In this document: piece after piece, positions 7,633 through 16,614 of the stretch
Numbering within the stretch: position 1 is the stretch's first letter
Layout: each line of letters begins with the position of its first letter
Assembly: GCA_947493455.1 (NCBI GenBank)
Contig: CANLRB010000022.1
Span: 1-64,000, forward strand
DNA length: 64,000 nt
Origin: an uncultured Pseudoalteromonas sp.
Lineage (GTDB): Bacteria > Pseudomonadota > Gammaproteobacteria > Enterobacterales > Alteromonadaceae
Direction: 5' to 3'
Program-made: the position numbers and the translations under genes
The notes under the pieces: generated by a model
Told to the model about the DNA's origin: nothing
Database searches by the model: none
The model's input: only the letters and a program-made list of their open reading frames with translations

Positions 7633-10600
7633 TATTCTTTAGCTCCGCGTTAGAAAGCTCTTTATTAAAGGCATTTACTTCAGGCTTTTTAACGATTGAA
7701 TAAATGGCTGGAAGCACAATTAGTGTTAACAAAACAGCACTTGTCATTCCGCCTACCATAGGTGCTGCAATACGACTCATTACCTCAGAGCCTGTACCTG
7801 TACCATATAAAATAGGCATTAAACCGATAATGATTGTGGCAACCGTCATCATAACAGGGCGCACTCGTAAGCCTGCACCGTGCAATAAGGCATCTTGATA
7901 TTCATCTTCTGAGATGAGTTCTGCTCGCTCTTTCGCTTTTTCCTTAAGTTCAGCGAGCGCCTGATTGAGATATACCAACATTATTACGCCAATCTCAACA
8001 GCTACTCCAGCCAGAGCAATAAAGCCTACACCAACTGCTACAGAGAAGTTGAACCCTTCTAAATACATCAACCATAACCCACCGATCATTGCCATCGGTA
8101 AAGTCACAATGATGATCGCAACTTCGCTAAACGCTCTGAAGTTCAAATAAAGCAAAATAACAATAATGGCGAGCGTCAATGGAACAACGTAAGTAAGCTT
8201 GGCTTTGGCTCTTTCCATATATTCGTATTGACCAGCCCAAGTAATCGAATAACCTGCTGGTAATATAAGATTTTTAGCTAAATGCTCTTTTGCACTTTCA
8301 ACATAAGTACCTACGTCAACGCCCTCTATATCAATGAACGTCCAACCATTAATACGTGCATTTTCACTCTTGATCCCCGGAGGGCCTACTTCTACTTTTA
8401 TTTCAGCTACGTCACCTAGTGCGATGCGTTGTCCATTTGGAGTGACAACAGGCAAGCGCGACAACTGCTCTGGAGAGTCACGATAATCTTGTGGGTATCG
8501 CAAGTTGACAGGATAACGCTCTTGACCTTCTACTGTTTGAGTGACATTCATCCCACCAATAGCAGTTGAAACTACTTGTTGTACGTCATCGATGTTTAAT
8601 CCAAAACGACTTGCTTTCTCACGAGAAATATCAACTTTGATATATCGTCCACCTGCAACTCGTTCAGAATAAACTGAAGCGGTTCCTGTCACCTCTGGTA
8701 ACAATTGCTCTATTTGTTGCCCTATCTCTTGAATCGTATTTAAATCAGCTCCTGCTACTTTAATACCTACTGGCGTTTTAATACCTGTTGCCAACATATC
8801 AATACGAGTTTTGATTGGCATAACCCAAGCATTCGTCAAGCCCGGAAACTTAACCAACTTATCAAACTCAGCTTTTAGAGATTCTGTTGTAACTCCCTCA
8901 CGCCACTCTTCTTGAGGCTTCAACTGAATGAAGGTCTCAATCATAGTTAGAGGCGCGGGATCAGTTGCAGTTTCAGCTCTTCCTACTTTACCAAATACTG
9001 TTTCAACTTCTGGCACTGTTTTAATTAGCTTGTCTGTCTGCTGTAGAATTTCTCTTGCCTTACCAATGGAAATTCCCGGATAGGTAGTCGGCATATACAT
9101 AAGATCGCCTTCGTCTAAAGGAGGAATAAATTCACTACCAATTTTATCGACAGGCCAAAAACCAACAATCGTCACTAATATTGCTGCTACTATTGTCGAT
9201 TTAGGAAACTTCATAACTTGCTTTAAAACAGGCATGTAGATAGCAATAAGCAGTCTGTTTAAAGGGTTTTTCTTTTCTGAAACAATTTTTCCTCGAATAA
9301 AATACCCCATTAAAACAGGAACTAATGTTATCGCTAAGCCTGCTGATGCGGCCATTGCATATGTTTTTGTGTAAGCAAGTGGAGAAAACATTCTTCCTTC
9401 TTGCGCTTCCAAAATAAATACTGGCAAGAATGAGACTGTAATGATGAGCAAACTAAAAAATAGTGCTGGACCGACTTCACTTGCAGCTTTCGAGACTATT
9501 TGCCAACGATTTTCATCCGTTAGCGGTGTCTTTTCCATATGCTTATGCATATTTTCAATCATCACTATTGCGCCATCTGTCATCGCACCAATTGCAATAG
9601 CGATACCACCTAATGACATAATATTCGCATTGATACCTTGCATATGCATGATGATAAATGAAGCTAAGATGCCAATAGGTAGAGTGACAACTGCAACAAT
9701 CGAAGATCGCAAATGAAACAGAAATGCAACACATACAATCGCGACGACAGCAAGCTCTTCGAGCAATTTACTCCATAGGTTTTCTACCGCCTCTCCTATT
9801 AAGCCAGAGCGATCATAAACCGTAACTATTTCAACTCCTTCGGGTAAACCTTTTTTTAACTCTTCTAATTTGGCTTTTACTCCATCAATAGTTTTTTGTG
9901 CGTTTTCACCAAAGCGCATAACAACAACACCACCAACGACTTCTCCTTCACCATTTAGTTCAGCAATGCCTCGTCTCATTTGTGGACCTAGGTTGACTTC
10001 CGCCACATCGCCAATGGTAAGCGGGGTTCCTTGTGCGTTAACACCAAGAGGGATCAACTCTATGTCGGAAATACTTTTGATATAGCCAGTTGCGGTAACC
10101 ATGTACTCTGCTTCAGCCATTTCAACAACAGAGGCACCTGTTTCTTGGTTACCACGCTTAAGGGCCATTTGAATGTGACTAAGTGGTATACCGTAGGCTC
10201 TTAACTTATCGGGATCGACTTGTATTTGATATTGTTTAACCATTCCACCAACGGCAGCAACCTCTGACACTCCGGGGACAGTTTGCAATTCATATTTTAA
10301 GAACCAATCTTGAATACTACGCAATTGGCTAATATCCAAGTTGCCCGTTTTATCTACAAGAGAATATAGGTAAACCCAGCCAACACCTGTCGCATCTGGC
10401 CCTAGTTGTGGACGCGCACTAGCGGGTAGCGAAGGGGCTACTTGACTTAAATATTCAAGTACTCTGCTCCTTGCCCAATATAAGTCAGTGTCTTCGTCAA
10501 AGATGACGTAAACAAATGAGTCACCAAAAAATGAATAGCCACGAACAGTAACAGCGCCGGGAACAGACAACATTGCAGTTGTCAGTGGATAAGTAACCTG

Positions 10601-10792
10601 ATCTTGAACAACTTGCGGTGCCTGACCGGGGTAATTCGTTTTAATTATTACTTGAACGTCAGATAAATCTGGTAGTGCATCAACAGGCGTATTCTTTATT
10701 GAAAATAGCCCACCACCAATCAAAATTAAGGTAGCTAAGATAACGAAGAAGCGATTGCCTATCGACCATCTAATAATTGATTCAATCATCAT
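7625..10792 (-). CDS. cusA: CusA-type heavy-metal RND efflux pump (Cu+/Ag+)
   Basis: A 1055-residue inner-membrane RND transporter of the heavy-metal efflux class, driven by the proton gradient. It has 12 helices, large periplasmic loops after helices 1 and 7, the opening signature PDLSDVQVIIKTNYPGQAP, the helix-4 motif AIGAMTDGAIVMIENMHKH with the proton-relay Asp and Glu, and the CusA-like segments RIDMLATGIKTPVGIKV and ATIIIGLMPILYGTGTGSE. These match the copper/silver subgroup rather than the Zn/Cd/Co subgroup, which carries DFG in helix 4. It is co-transcribed with cusB and cusC. A second in-frame ATG at 10789 fits the GGAG site slightly better. Confidence 0.95.
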   Translation of the reverse strand: MMIESIIRWSIGNRFFVILATLILIGGGLFSIKNTPVDALPDLSDVQVIIKTNYPGQAPQVVQDQVTYPLTTAMLSVPGAVTVRGYSFFGDSFVYVIFDEDTDLYWARSRVLEYLSQVAPSLPASARPQLGPDATGVGWVYLYSLVDKTGNLDISQLRSIQDWFLKYELQTVPGVSEVAAVGGMVKQYQIQVDPDKLRAYGIPLSHIQMALKRGNQETGASVVEMAEAEYMVTATGYIKSISDIELIPLGVNAQGTPLTIGDVAEVNLGPQMRRGIAELNGEGEVVGGVVVMRFGENAQKTIDGVKAKLEELKKGLPEGVEIVTVYDRSGLIGEAVENLWSKLLEELAVVAIVCVAFLFHLRSSIVAVVTLPIGILASFIIMHMQGINANIMSLGGIAIAIGAMTDGAIVMIENMHKHMEKTPLTDENRWQIVSKAASEVGPALFFSLLIITVSFLPVFILEAQEGRMFSPLAYTKTYAMAASAGLAITLVPVLMGYFIRGKIVSEKKNPLNRLLIAIYMPVLKQVMKFPKSTIVAAILVTIVGFWPVDKIGSEFIPPLDEGDLMYMPTTYPGISIGKAREILQQTDKLIKTVPEVETVFGKVGRAETATDPAPLTMIETFIQLKPQEEWREGVTTESLKAEFDKLVKFPGLTNAWVMPIKTRIDMLATGIKTPVGIKVAGADLNTIQEIGQQIEQLLPEVTGTASVYSERVAGGRYIKVDISREKASRFGLNIDDVQQVVSTAIGGMNVTQTVEGQERYPVNLRYPQDYRDSPEQLSRLPVVTPNGQRIALGDVAEIKVEVGPPGIKSENARINGWTFIDIEGVDVGTYVESAKEHLAKNLILPAGYSITWAGQYEYMERAKAKLTYVVPLTLAIIVILLYLNFRAFSEVAIIIVTLPMAMIGGLWLMYLEGFNFSVAVGVGFIALAGVAVEIGVIMLVYLNQALAELKEKAKERAELISEDEYQDALLHGAGLRVRPVMMTVATIIIGLMPILYGTGTGSEVMSRIAAPMVGGMTSAVLLTLIVLPAIYSIVKKPEVNAFNKELSNAELKNNA

Positions 10793-10804
10793 TTATCTCC
10801 CTAC

Positions 10805-12577
10805 TTAATGGTTTGAATGGTCAACAGCACTTTTTGGTTCATGCTTATGTTGCTCATCTGATTCAAGAGAAATTTCAGTGATAACCAAATTATCTTTCAC
10901 CTCAAAAGTAAAAATGACGTTATCTCCAACGTTGAAATCAACTATTTCTATGTTGTCCTCGACGATAAAATCCATCGTCGCAGCAGGTCTATCCCATTTA
11001 TCTATTGGGCCTCGGCTAATATTTAGAATCCGTGTATCAGTATCAATCGTATTGATTAGACCTGATACTGTTGCAAAAGATACTTCTTCACTCATATCAG
11101 CAGACTCATTCATGATATGAACTCCAGTAATTTCATATCCACCATCTTCGGTTTTACTCACCTCAAAGTGCAAAGATTGACCAGACTTTAATGAGTCAAT
11201 ATCGACTTTTTCAGCTACAGTAAAATCCATAACCATCTCAGGCCAATCCCAAGCTTCAGCAGGGCCGTGACTGATATTAACCATGCGGTGCCCAGCCATG
11301 ACACTATTAACATCACCTTGCATCCAAACAGAGTTAGGTACTTCATCATGAGTCATTCGTTTAAAGTCAGAGCTTTTACTTGATTCAGAATCAATCAAGA
11401 ATTGAGCTGATGTCACCACAACATCATCTTCATTAAGGCCCTCTAAGATTTCGATACTATCGATATCAACACGGCCAATAGTCACTTCAATAGATTTAAA
11501 CTGGCCATCCCCTAACGCAAGTACAACTCTGTCTTGTTTACCTGTTCGAATAACAGCTTCTTTAGGCACAAGTATGGTGCTATCAGCTTGATTAGCGTGA
11601 ATAGAGACTTGTGCGAACATGTTTGGTTTTAATTGATAGTCAGGGTTGTCAAACTTCAACCTCACTCTGAGTGTGCGTGTTTTACTGTTCAAGGTTGGAT
11701 AGACATAATCAACGACACCAGCCCAGTCCTCACCGGGTAAATAGTCAAGTGTCATTGATACAGGAAGTCCCTCTTTAATTAAGGCTGCGTCACGTTCAAA
11801 CACTTCTGCTTCAACCCAAACTTGATCTAGCTGACCAATGCTTAATATGGTGTTTCCCGGCTTTACATAAAAACCCTCTCTAATCTTCAAACCATCAACA
11901 ACACCTGCCTGAGGGGAGTAAAAGGTGATGTTTTGCTGAACCTTTCGTGTCTTTTCTAGCTTTTGAATAAAGTCTGCTGAAAGCTGTAACGCTTTAAGCC
12001 GATCTTTGGCCGCCGCAATTAAGGAACTATTATTGCGCTTTATAGCTATTAATAGTTCTTCTTGCGCGTTAACTAGCTGAGGAGAATATAGTGTATATAG
12101 AGGCTGCCCTTTCTCAACAGGATTACCTGCGGCTTTGACGTAGAGCTTTTCTATCCAACCATCTACACGTGGATGGATGTGAATTAGCTTATCTTCATCA
12201 TATTGAACGTAACCTACGGTTGATATTTCAGTATGCATATTTTTAAGCTCAACAGGAGCAGTGCGAACCCCAAGATTATTCACTACATGAGGCGCGATTT
12301 TTACGGCTCCGGGGCCAAAGTCATCACCAGATGATCCTTCTTCATACACAGGAATTAAATCCATACCCATAGGCGACTTACCGGGCTTGTCACGACGGTA
12401 ATTAGAATCCATCGGTGCAACCCAATACAGCGGTTTTTTCTCTCCTGATGTAGCTTCATTGCCATTACCGCTTGAACCTGTACCTTGATATAAACTTAAT
12501 GCTCCAGCACCTAGTGCTGCCCCAATGATGATGGCGGCTACTAGTTTCAAATTTGGTGTTTTAGTATTCGTTGACAT
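10805..12577 (-). CDS. cusB: CusB-type periplasmic adaptor with two C-terminal CusF-like domains
   Basis: A 590-residue membrane-fusion protein linking CusA to CusC. It has an N-terminal anchor (residues about 10-28), a heavy-metal-binding YHS-like segment (YWVAPMDSNYRRDKPGKSPM region, about 50-80), then barrel-sandwich and beta-barrel adaptor domains (to about 395). Two CusF-like domains are fused behind it. The first (about 419-490) keeps the CusF copper ligands: H437, W445, M448 and M450. The second (about 504-573) aligns residue for residue but has Arg522, Arg530 and Ala533 in three of those places and keeps only Met535. The tail is His-rich. The start follows GGAGAAAAATA; TAATG coupling joins it to cusC. 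Confidence 0.93.
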   Translation of the reverse strand: MSTNTKTPNLKLVAAIIIGAALGAGALSLYQGTGSSGNGNEATSGEKKPLYWVAPMDSNYRRDKPGKSPMGMDLIPVYEEGSSGDDFGPGAVKIAPHVVNNLGVRTAPVELKNMHTEISTVGYVQYDEDKLIHIHPRVDGWIEKLYVKAAGNPVEKGQPLYTLYSPQLVNAQEELLIAIKRNNSSLIAAAKDRLKALQLSADFIQKLEKTRKVQQNITFYSPQAGVVDGLKIREGFYVKPGNTILSIGQLDQVWVEAEVFERDAALIKEGLPVSMTLDYLPGEDWAGVVDYVYPTLNSKTRTLRVRLKFDNPDYQLKPNMFAQVSIHANQADSTILVPKEAVIRTGKQDRVVLALGDGQFKSIEVTIGRVDIDSIEILEGLNEDDVVVTSAQFLIDSESSKSSDFKRMTHDEVPNSVWMQGDVNSVMAGHRMVNISHGPAEAWDWPEMVMDFTVAEKVDIDSLKSGQSLHFEVSKTEDGGYEITGVHIMNESADMSEEVSFATVSGLINTIDTDTRILNISRGPIDKWDRPAATMDFIVEDNIEIVDFNVGDNVIFTFEVKDNLVITEISLESDEQHKHEPKSAVDHSNH

Positions 12578-14004
12578 TATTTTTCTCCAAATTGCTGATT
12601 GGATAAGTGTTGATTCATTCTGTGCGAAGTGTGCATTGGCTTATGCTCAGCATTTGAGTTAGTTTGAGAGTACGAAAAGAAATAGTTAATGCGAGCAACT
12701 GTTTTAAGTGCGTCAACATCAATTTTTAAGGCTGCTATTCTGGCATTTAATTCTGCGATTCTTGCTCGAACAACTTCGGCAAAATCACCATCATCGTTGG
12801 TGTAAGCCGTCAATGACGCTTCAGCTTGGTCATGCGTTTGTTTGAGAAGTTGTTTTTGATAAATAGACTGCCTGTCAGATAAACGTTTAAGCTGTCTAAG
12901 CTCCTTTTCCACCGCACTGATCATTTGTTTTGTCAGCAATAATTTCTCGGTTTTTATAGCTTCTGAATCAGCAATAGAAGCTGCAACTTGCTTATCTTGT
13001 CTATTCTCAGTGAACAAAGGCAAATCAAACGTTACCCCAACAGAAAATAAATCAGCTCGGCTATCACCAGAAGGCATATTGTCACGATAGGCATAGCTCG
13101 CATTGACACCCCATTGCGGCTCATATTGCTGTTTGGCTAACTCAACTCCTTTTTCTGAAGCTTTGCGTTTTACATCAATTGCAAGTATGGCTGGATGATT
13201 AGCAAGTTCCTGAGCCAATAGATTTCTTGAGTAATTAGATGCTGTTAGGACTGTTGGATTCTTTAATCGAATCGAAGGCAATTCTTTTGAGACGCTAAAC
13301 TCTAGTGGTTGCGCGTCAAAGTTGAATGATTCATTTAAGCGAGCAGCATCGTAAATATGAAGCCACTCATTAAGGCGAGCGATTGTCGTTTCTAGTTTCT
13401 GCTTTTGCGAAGTTAACCTGTCATCTAACTGCACGATTTCCAATTGAGCACGAATAACATCTTGCTGTCTGGTTTTACCAACAACGTTTGAGTAGCTAGC
13501 TTTAGCCACTTCTGCCATCTGCTCAAAAAGCGCCCAATCTTCTTCTATCAATTTAATGGTCTGTTGGGCTAAGTAAGCATCTAGCCAAAGCTGTGACACT
13601 TGGCTTTTCAACTTCGCTTTACGATCCTCACGTAGCAATGGAAATTTCGTGGACTCGATTTTTAACTGGTCTTGTTTGATCTCTAGACTATCTCCTCTCG
13701 GAAACATTTGAGAAACACCAACCTTTAGCTGAGTCATTCCTTCCTGATCTAAATCCCAAGTATCTGTTGGTAAATTCATTATCCCTAGCGATACTTTCGG
13801 GTCAGGCAAAGTACCTGAAGCGATACTTCTATTTTCAACCGCACTTTGTTTCAATCGGCTACCATGAAGCCAAGGATCATTTTGCTGAGCTAAAGTGATA
13901 GCTTGTTCGAGTGACACCACTTTCTCAGCTTGAGCTGAGAATACGAATAATCCGAGTATTAGTGCAGTTGAAAGTGAAGTAAGGTTTGAAGCGTTCAATT
14001 TCAT
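12577..14004 (-). CDS. cusC: CusC-type outer-membrane efflux channel (TolC family)
   Basis: A 475-residue TolC-family protein, the outer-membrane duct of the Cus pump. It has a signal peptide (cleaved after SAQA, about residue 26), two repeats of coiled-coil alpha-barrel helices (for example EIVQLDDRLTSQKQKLETTIARL) and the usual beta-strand insertions. No lipobox cysteine is visible, unlike E. coli CusC. The C-terminal tail HKPMHTSHRMNQHLSNQ is rich in His and Met and may bind copper, which is inference. TAATG overlaps connect it to the DUF411 gene and to cusB. Confidence 0.92.
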   Translation of the reverse strand: MKLNASNLTSLSTALILGLFVFSAQAEKVVSLEQAITLAQQNDPWLHGSRLKQSAVENRSIASGTLPDPKVSLGIMNLPTDTWDLDQEGMTQLKVGVSQMFPRGDSLEIKQDQLKIESTKFPLLREDRKAKLKSQVSQLWLDAYLAQQTIKLIEEDWALFEQMAEVAKASYSNVVGKTRQQDVIRAQLEIVQLDDRLTSQKQKLETTIARLNEWLHIYDAARLNESFNFDAQPLEFSVSKELPSIRLKNPTVLTASNYSRNLLAQELANHPAILAIDVKRKASEKGVELAKQQYEPQWGVNASYAYRDNMPSGDSRADLFSVGVTFDLPLFTENRQDKQVAASIADSEAIKTEKLLLTKQMISAVEKELRQLKRLSDRQSIYQKQLLKQTHDQAEASLTAYTNDDGDFAEVVRARIAELNARIAALKIDVDALKTVARINYFFSYSQTNSNAEHKPMHTSHRMNQHLSNQQFGEK

Positions 14005-14501
14005 TAGAATTGCTCCTCGTATTTCTTAATTTTTGCGTACACTTTGCTCGTTCCATCTTTAAATAGAATTAACACGTTGTATGGCATAAAGCGGTCACCG
14101 ACTTCCATACCGGGAGAGCCAACTGGCATTGCTGGAACTGAAAGCCCAATCGCATTCGGGTGCTCTTCTGATAAGAACTGCTGAATAAACTTAGCGGGTA
14201 CATGACCTTCAAAGGCAAATCCGTTTCTACTCACTGCTGTGTGGCAGGAGCGATAATTAGGCTTGATACCATACTTAGTTTTGATGTTGCCGATGTTTCG
14301 GAAATCTTTGGAATGCGCAACGATCCCTTTGTCTTCAATATGAGTTATCCATTTTTTACAACACCCACAAGTTGGGGTTTTATAAACGATTAACTCCAAA
14401 GGTGTTACGTCGTTATTGTGTGCATGCTTATGTTCATTGGCGTTTGCAAACGCAGGTGAAAGCAGCATTACAACTGCTATTTTTAAATACTTATTGATCA
14501 T
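14004..14501 (-). CDS. DUF411 periplasmic metal-binding protein
   Basis: A 165-residue protein with a signal peptide (to about residue 22, ANA) and a His-rich mature N terminus (EHKHAHNN). The DUF411 signature is present: YKTPTCGCCKKWITHI supplies a CxCC cluster, followed by KPNYRSCHTAV, GHVPAKFIQQFL, and a C-terminal GLSVPAMPVGSPGMEVG segment with several Met. The family is thioredoxin-like in pattern and is commonly linked to copper or mercury operons; a copper-carrying role is likely but unproven. The start follows GGGGGC. It shares TAATG with cusC. Confidence 0.9.
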   Translation of the reverse strand: MINKYLKIAVVMLLSPAFANANEHKHAHNNDVTPLELIVYKTPTCGCCKKWITHIEDKGIVAHSKDFRNIGNIKTKYGIKPNYRSCHTAVSRNGFAFEGHVPAKFIQQFLSEEHPNAIGLSVPAMPVGSPGMEVGDRFMPYNVLILFKDGTSKVYAKIKKYEEQF

Positions 14502-14531
14502 TTTTGCCCCCAGACATCGCTGGAAAATATC

Positions 14532-14598
14532 TATAGCGCTACGACGCTATATTGAATAACAGAAAAATTAATTACATGTGCGCAAAATTTGGGCGCAC
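14532..14598. other. Two inverted repeats between the CopL-like and DUF411 genes
   Basis: TATAGCG (14532-14538) pairs with CGCTATA (14545-14551). A second dyad, GTGCGC...GCGCAC, lies around 14579-14597. Neither is followed by a strong T run on the minus strand, so they may be weak terminators, processing sites or operators within the operon. Confidence 0.4.
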
Positions 14599-14608
14599 TA
14601 ATCCTGTA

Positions 14609-14989
14609 TTAGGCAAAAATCGGTGGACGATAAAGAGAGGTTGAAATTGAATGAGGTTGATTAAATAGCAGATCAGCTACAGATTCACTCAATAATTGAA
14701 TATCTGTCGAGTAAACGCTGGAATTTAGGACAGTCGTAGATGAGCAAGCATTTGCAGGACAAACACATTCAACATCACAACAATCTTCTGATTGACCACT
14801 ACTGCTTTTATTCATATCACCATGATTCATTCCTTCATGATGACTCATCTTGGAATGTTCCATGTTCATGTGTGACTCGTGAGAACTTGATGACATTTCG
14901 CAAGACATAGCAGAATACGCAAATACTTGCCCAACAAAGGCAATCAGCATAAGCGTCATTACTAAGACTTTTGAAAATGCTCTTGACAT
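14609..14989 (-). CDS. Small secreted His/Met/Cys-rich protein, CopL-like
   Basis: A 126-residue protein with a signal peptide (to about residue 24, VFA-YSA), a dense Met/His cluster (residues about 38-60, HMNMEHSKMSHHEGMNHGDM) and a Cys cluster (CCDVECVCPANAC). It ends LYRPPIFA. The composition and the RPPI end resemble CopL and related small metal-binding proteins at the head of copper operons. It is likely a periplasmic copper buffer or sensor-assisting protein; the assignment rests on composition and context. It is the first gene of the minus-strand operon, 107 bp before the DUF411 gene. Confidence 0.7.
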   Translation of the reverse strand: MSRAFSKVLVMTLMLIAFVGQVFAYSAMSCEMSSSSHESHMNMEHSKMSHHEGMNHGDMNKSSSGQSEDCCDVECVCPANACSSTTVLNSSVYSTDIQLLSESVADLLFNQPHSISTSLYRPPIFA

Positions 14990-15228
14990 AAAATTCTCAC
15001 AAAAATATACACTCTTTATACTAATACAAATTATTGAAGAAGTAAATTGATGTCATGTGAGCATTTGTGAATATTTGATATTCATCAATTTTTTCAATGG
15101 GGTACATGTAGCATTCATAATCTCATTTGACGGTTAGTAGTCAAAAGTTATACCAGTGCACATGGTTGATACATCTCTAATTCTGACTCGTTTATCTTGT
15201 AAATGCATATACATCCCCGTCAAAGGTA
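14990..15228. other. Upstream region of the copper operon, with a perfect palindrome at 15068-15084
   Basis: This gap should hold the promoter of the minus-strand copper operon. It contains a perfect 7-3-7 palindrome, TGAATAT-TTG-ATATTCA (15068-15084), about 80 bp upstream of the CopL-like start, a plausible operator. I see no CueR-type or CusR-type consensus. The remainder is AT-rich and not assigned. Confidence 0.35.
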
Positions 15229-15426
15229 TTGATATACAGCGAAGGAGTATGCTCGCTTATTGATAAACAATACGTCTTTAGTGACATAAATTTAATGTCC
15301 CGTAAACTCAAAATGGTTGCATTAGGTACTCACGATACAAGCGATAAATCGCTATTGCTAGTTGAAAAGGAGTTTACAGGGGAACTAAAGTCTGTTCGTG
15401 TGGGTAAGAAAATAACTATTAATTAG
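15229..15426 (+). CDS. Small protein of unknown function (doubtful)
   Basis: A possible 65-residue protein read from a TTG at 15229 (CAAAGGTA just upstream), or from an internal ATG at 15298 giving 42 residues (MSRKLKMVALGTHDTSDK...). The C-terminal half is basic and beta-like (LLLVEKEFTGELKSVRVGKK). There is no signal peptide or known motif. It points toward the 3' end of the MerR gene. It could be a chance frame; the main support is that it occupies an otherwise empty gap of nearly 500 bp. Confidence 0.3.
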   Translation: MIYSEGVCSLIDKQYVFSDINLMSRKLKMVALGTHDTSDKSLLLVEKEFTGELKSVRVGKKITIN

Positions 15427-15476
15427 CCTGTATCAATAATCAAGGTGAGTTAAAAAAGAGTCTTTTATACATCACT

Positions 15477-15866
15477 TTAGCTATCTAATGACTTAATTAT
15501 CCCACACCCTTCAATGGTATTATCAGAATTACACGTACTAGCCATTTGTTGTAATTCGTTTTTTAAGGCTTTTAATTCTTTCATGCGTTTATTTACCAAA
15601 GCTAATTGTTGCGCAATCAGCGCATTTACACTTGAGCAACTTTCCTCTGGTTTATTTTTTAGGTCGATGAGACGTTTAATATCAATCAGAGAGATATCGA
15701 GACTGCGACAATGTTTTACGAATTCTAATTGCTTCAAAGCGGTAACGTCATACAATCTGAAGTTACCTTCTGTCCGCTCAGGCTCAGAAAGTAAGCCTTC
15801 TCTTTCATAGTATCTGATCGTTTGTATAGAACAACCGGATGTTTTCGATAATTCACCTATTTTCAT
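15477..15866 (-). CDS. cadR: MerR-family Cd(II)/Pb(II)-type regulator (CadR-like)
   Basis: A 129-residue regulator, starting at the ATG at 15866 (MKIGELSKTSGC). Residues 1-70 are the MerR winged helix-turn-helix, followed by the dimerisation helix (about 80-108) and a metal-binding loop. Cysteines C77, C112 and C121 lie at or close to the positions used by CadR proteins to bind Cd(II) (C77, C112, C119), and the His-rich tail of P. putida CadR is absent. It should sit on the divergent promoter at 15884-15914 and switch on the CDF gene when metal binds. Zn, Cd or Pb are all possible inducers. Confidence 0.87.
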   Translation of the reverse strand: MKIGELSKTSGCSIQTIRYYEREGLLSEPERTEGNFRLYDVTALKQLEFVKHCRSLDISLIDIKRLIDLKNKPEESCSSVNALIAQQLALVNKRMKELKALKNELQQMASTCNSDNTIEGCGIIKSLDS

Positions 15867-15883
15867 AATATTTTCTTTTAAAC

Positions 15884-15914
15884 TTGACCCTATAGTTACT
15901 ATAGGTTTTACACT
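15884..15914 (+). promoter_or_regulatory. MerR-type promoter/operator
   Basis: TTGACC (15884-15889) and TACACT (15909-15914) are separated by 19 bp, the long spacer characteristic of MerR-activated promoters. Between them lies the dyad ACCCTATAG-TTA-CTATAGGTT, matching in eight of nine arm positions. It lies between the divergent CadR-like gene and the first CDF gene, 30 bp before the latter's ATG. Confidence 0.85.
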
Positions 15915-15944
15915 TGAATTATACAAGTAAGGCGGAGTTAAAAA

Positions 15945-16604
15945 ATGAGCGGTTGTGGCTGTGAAGTAGAATTAAAAGATGACCAACAAAAAACAGTGCT
16001 TTATTGGCTTTTAGCTATAAATGCCACGATGTTTGTATTTGAAATTGGTTTAGGTTGGTTATCTGAATCAACCGCATTAATTGCTGATTCGTTAGATATG
16101 CTAGCTGATGCTATCGTCTATGCCATTGCCTTATATGCCGTGGGGAAGTCAATCCAACATAAAGCTAATGCAGCATTAGTAAGTGGTTATTTCCAATTGG
16201 GGTTAGGGGTTCTAATTCTTCTCGATATAGCTAGGCGACTAGTTGGAGAAAGTGAGCCTCATTCTTGGTTTATGATTGGAGTTGGTTCTGTGGCTTTAAT
16301 CGCTAATGTCATTTGTTTGATGCTTATACGAAAACACAACAATGATGAAGTGCATATGAGGGCTAGCTGGATATTTTCAGCTAATGATGTGATCGCAAAC
16401 CTTGGTGTCGTACTTGCTGGCATACTTGTCATGGTGCTAGAACAACGCTGGCCTGATATTGTTATTGGTAGCATCATTTCAATGTTAATTCTTCGAGGTG
16501 CTTACATGATATTAACGGATGCCAAACAAGAATTAGTATCGGCTCAATATACATCTGAAGTATCAGATAAAAATAAACAATCAACCTGCTGCAATTCAAA
16601 GTAA
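15945..16604 (+). CDS. Short cation-diffusion-facilitator-like metal transporter
   Basis: A 219-residue membrane protein with six helices of the CDF fold but no C-terminal cytoplasmic metal-sensing domain; full CDF proteins are about 300 residues. The N terminus has a CGC motif (MSGCGCEVE) and the C terminus a CC pair, both possible metal ligands. The helix-2 site is recognisable (IADSLDMLADAIV), but helix 5 has SANDVIANLG in place of the usual HxxxD. It lies directly under the MerR-type promoter, so export of Cd, Zn or Pb is likely. The downstream gene starts 10 bp later. Confidence 0.85.
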   Translation: MSGCGCEVELKDDQQKTVLYWLLAINATMFVFEIGLGWLSESTALIADSLDMLADAIVYAIALYAVGKSIQHKANAALVSGYFQLGLGVLILLDIARRLVGESEPHSWFMIGVGSVALIANVICLMLIRKHNNDEVHMRASWIFSANDVIANLGVVLAGILVMVLEQRWPDIVIGSIISMLILRGAYMILTDAKQELVSAQYTSEVSDKNKQSTCCNSK

Positions 16605-16614
16605 GGAAGCTCTT

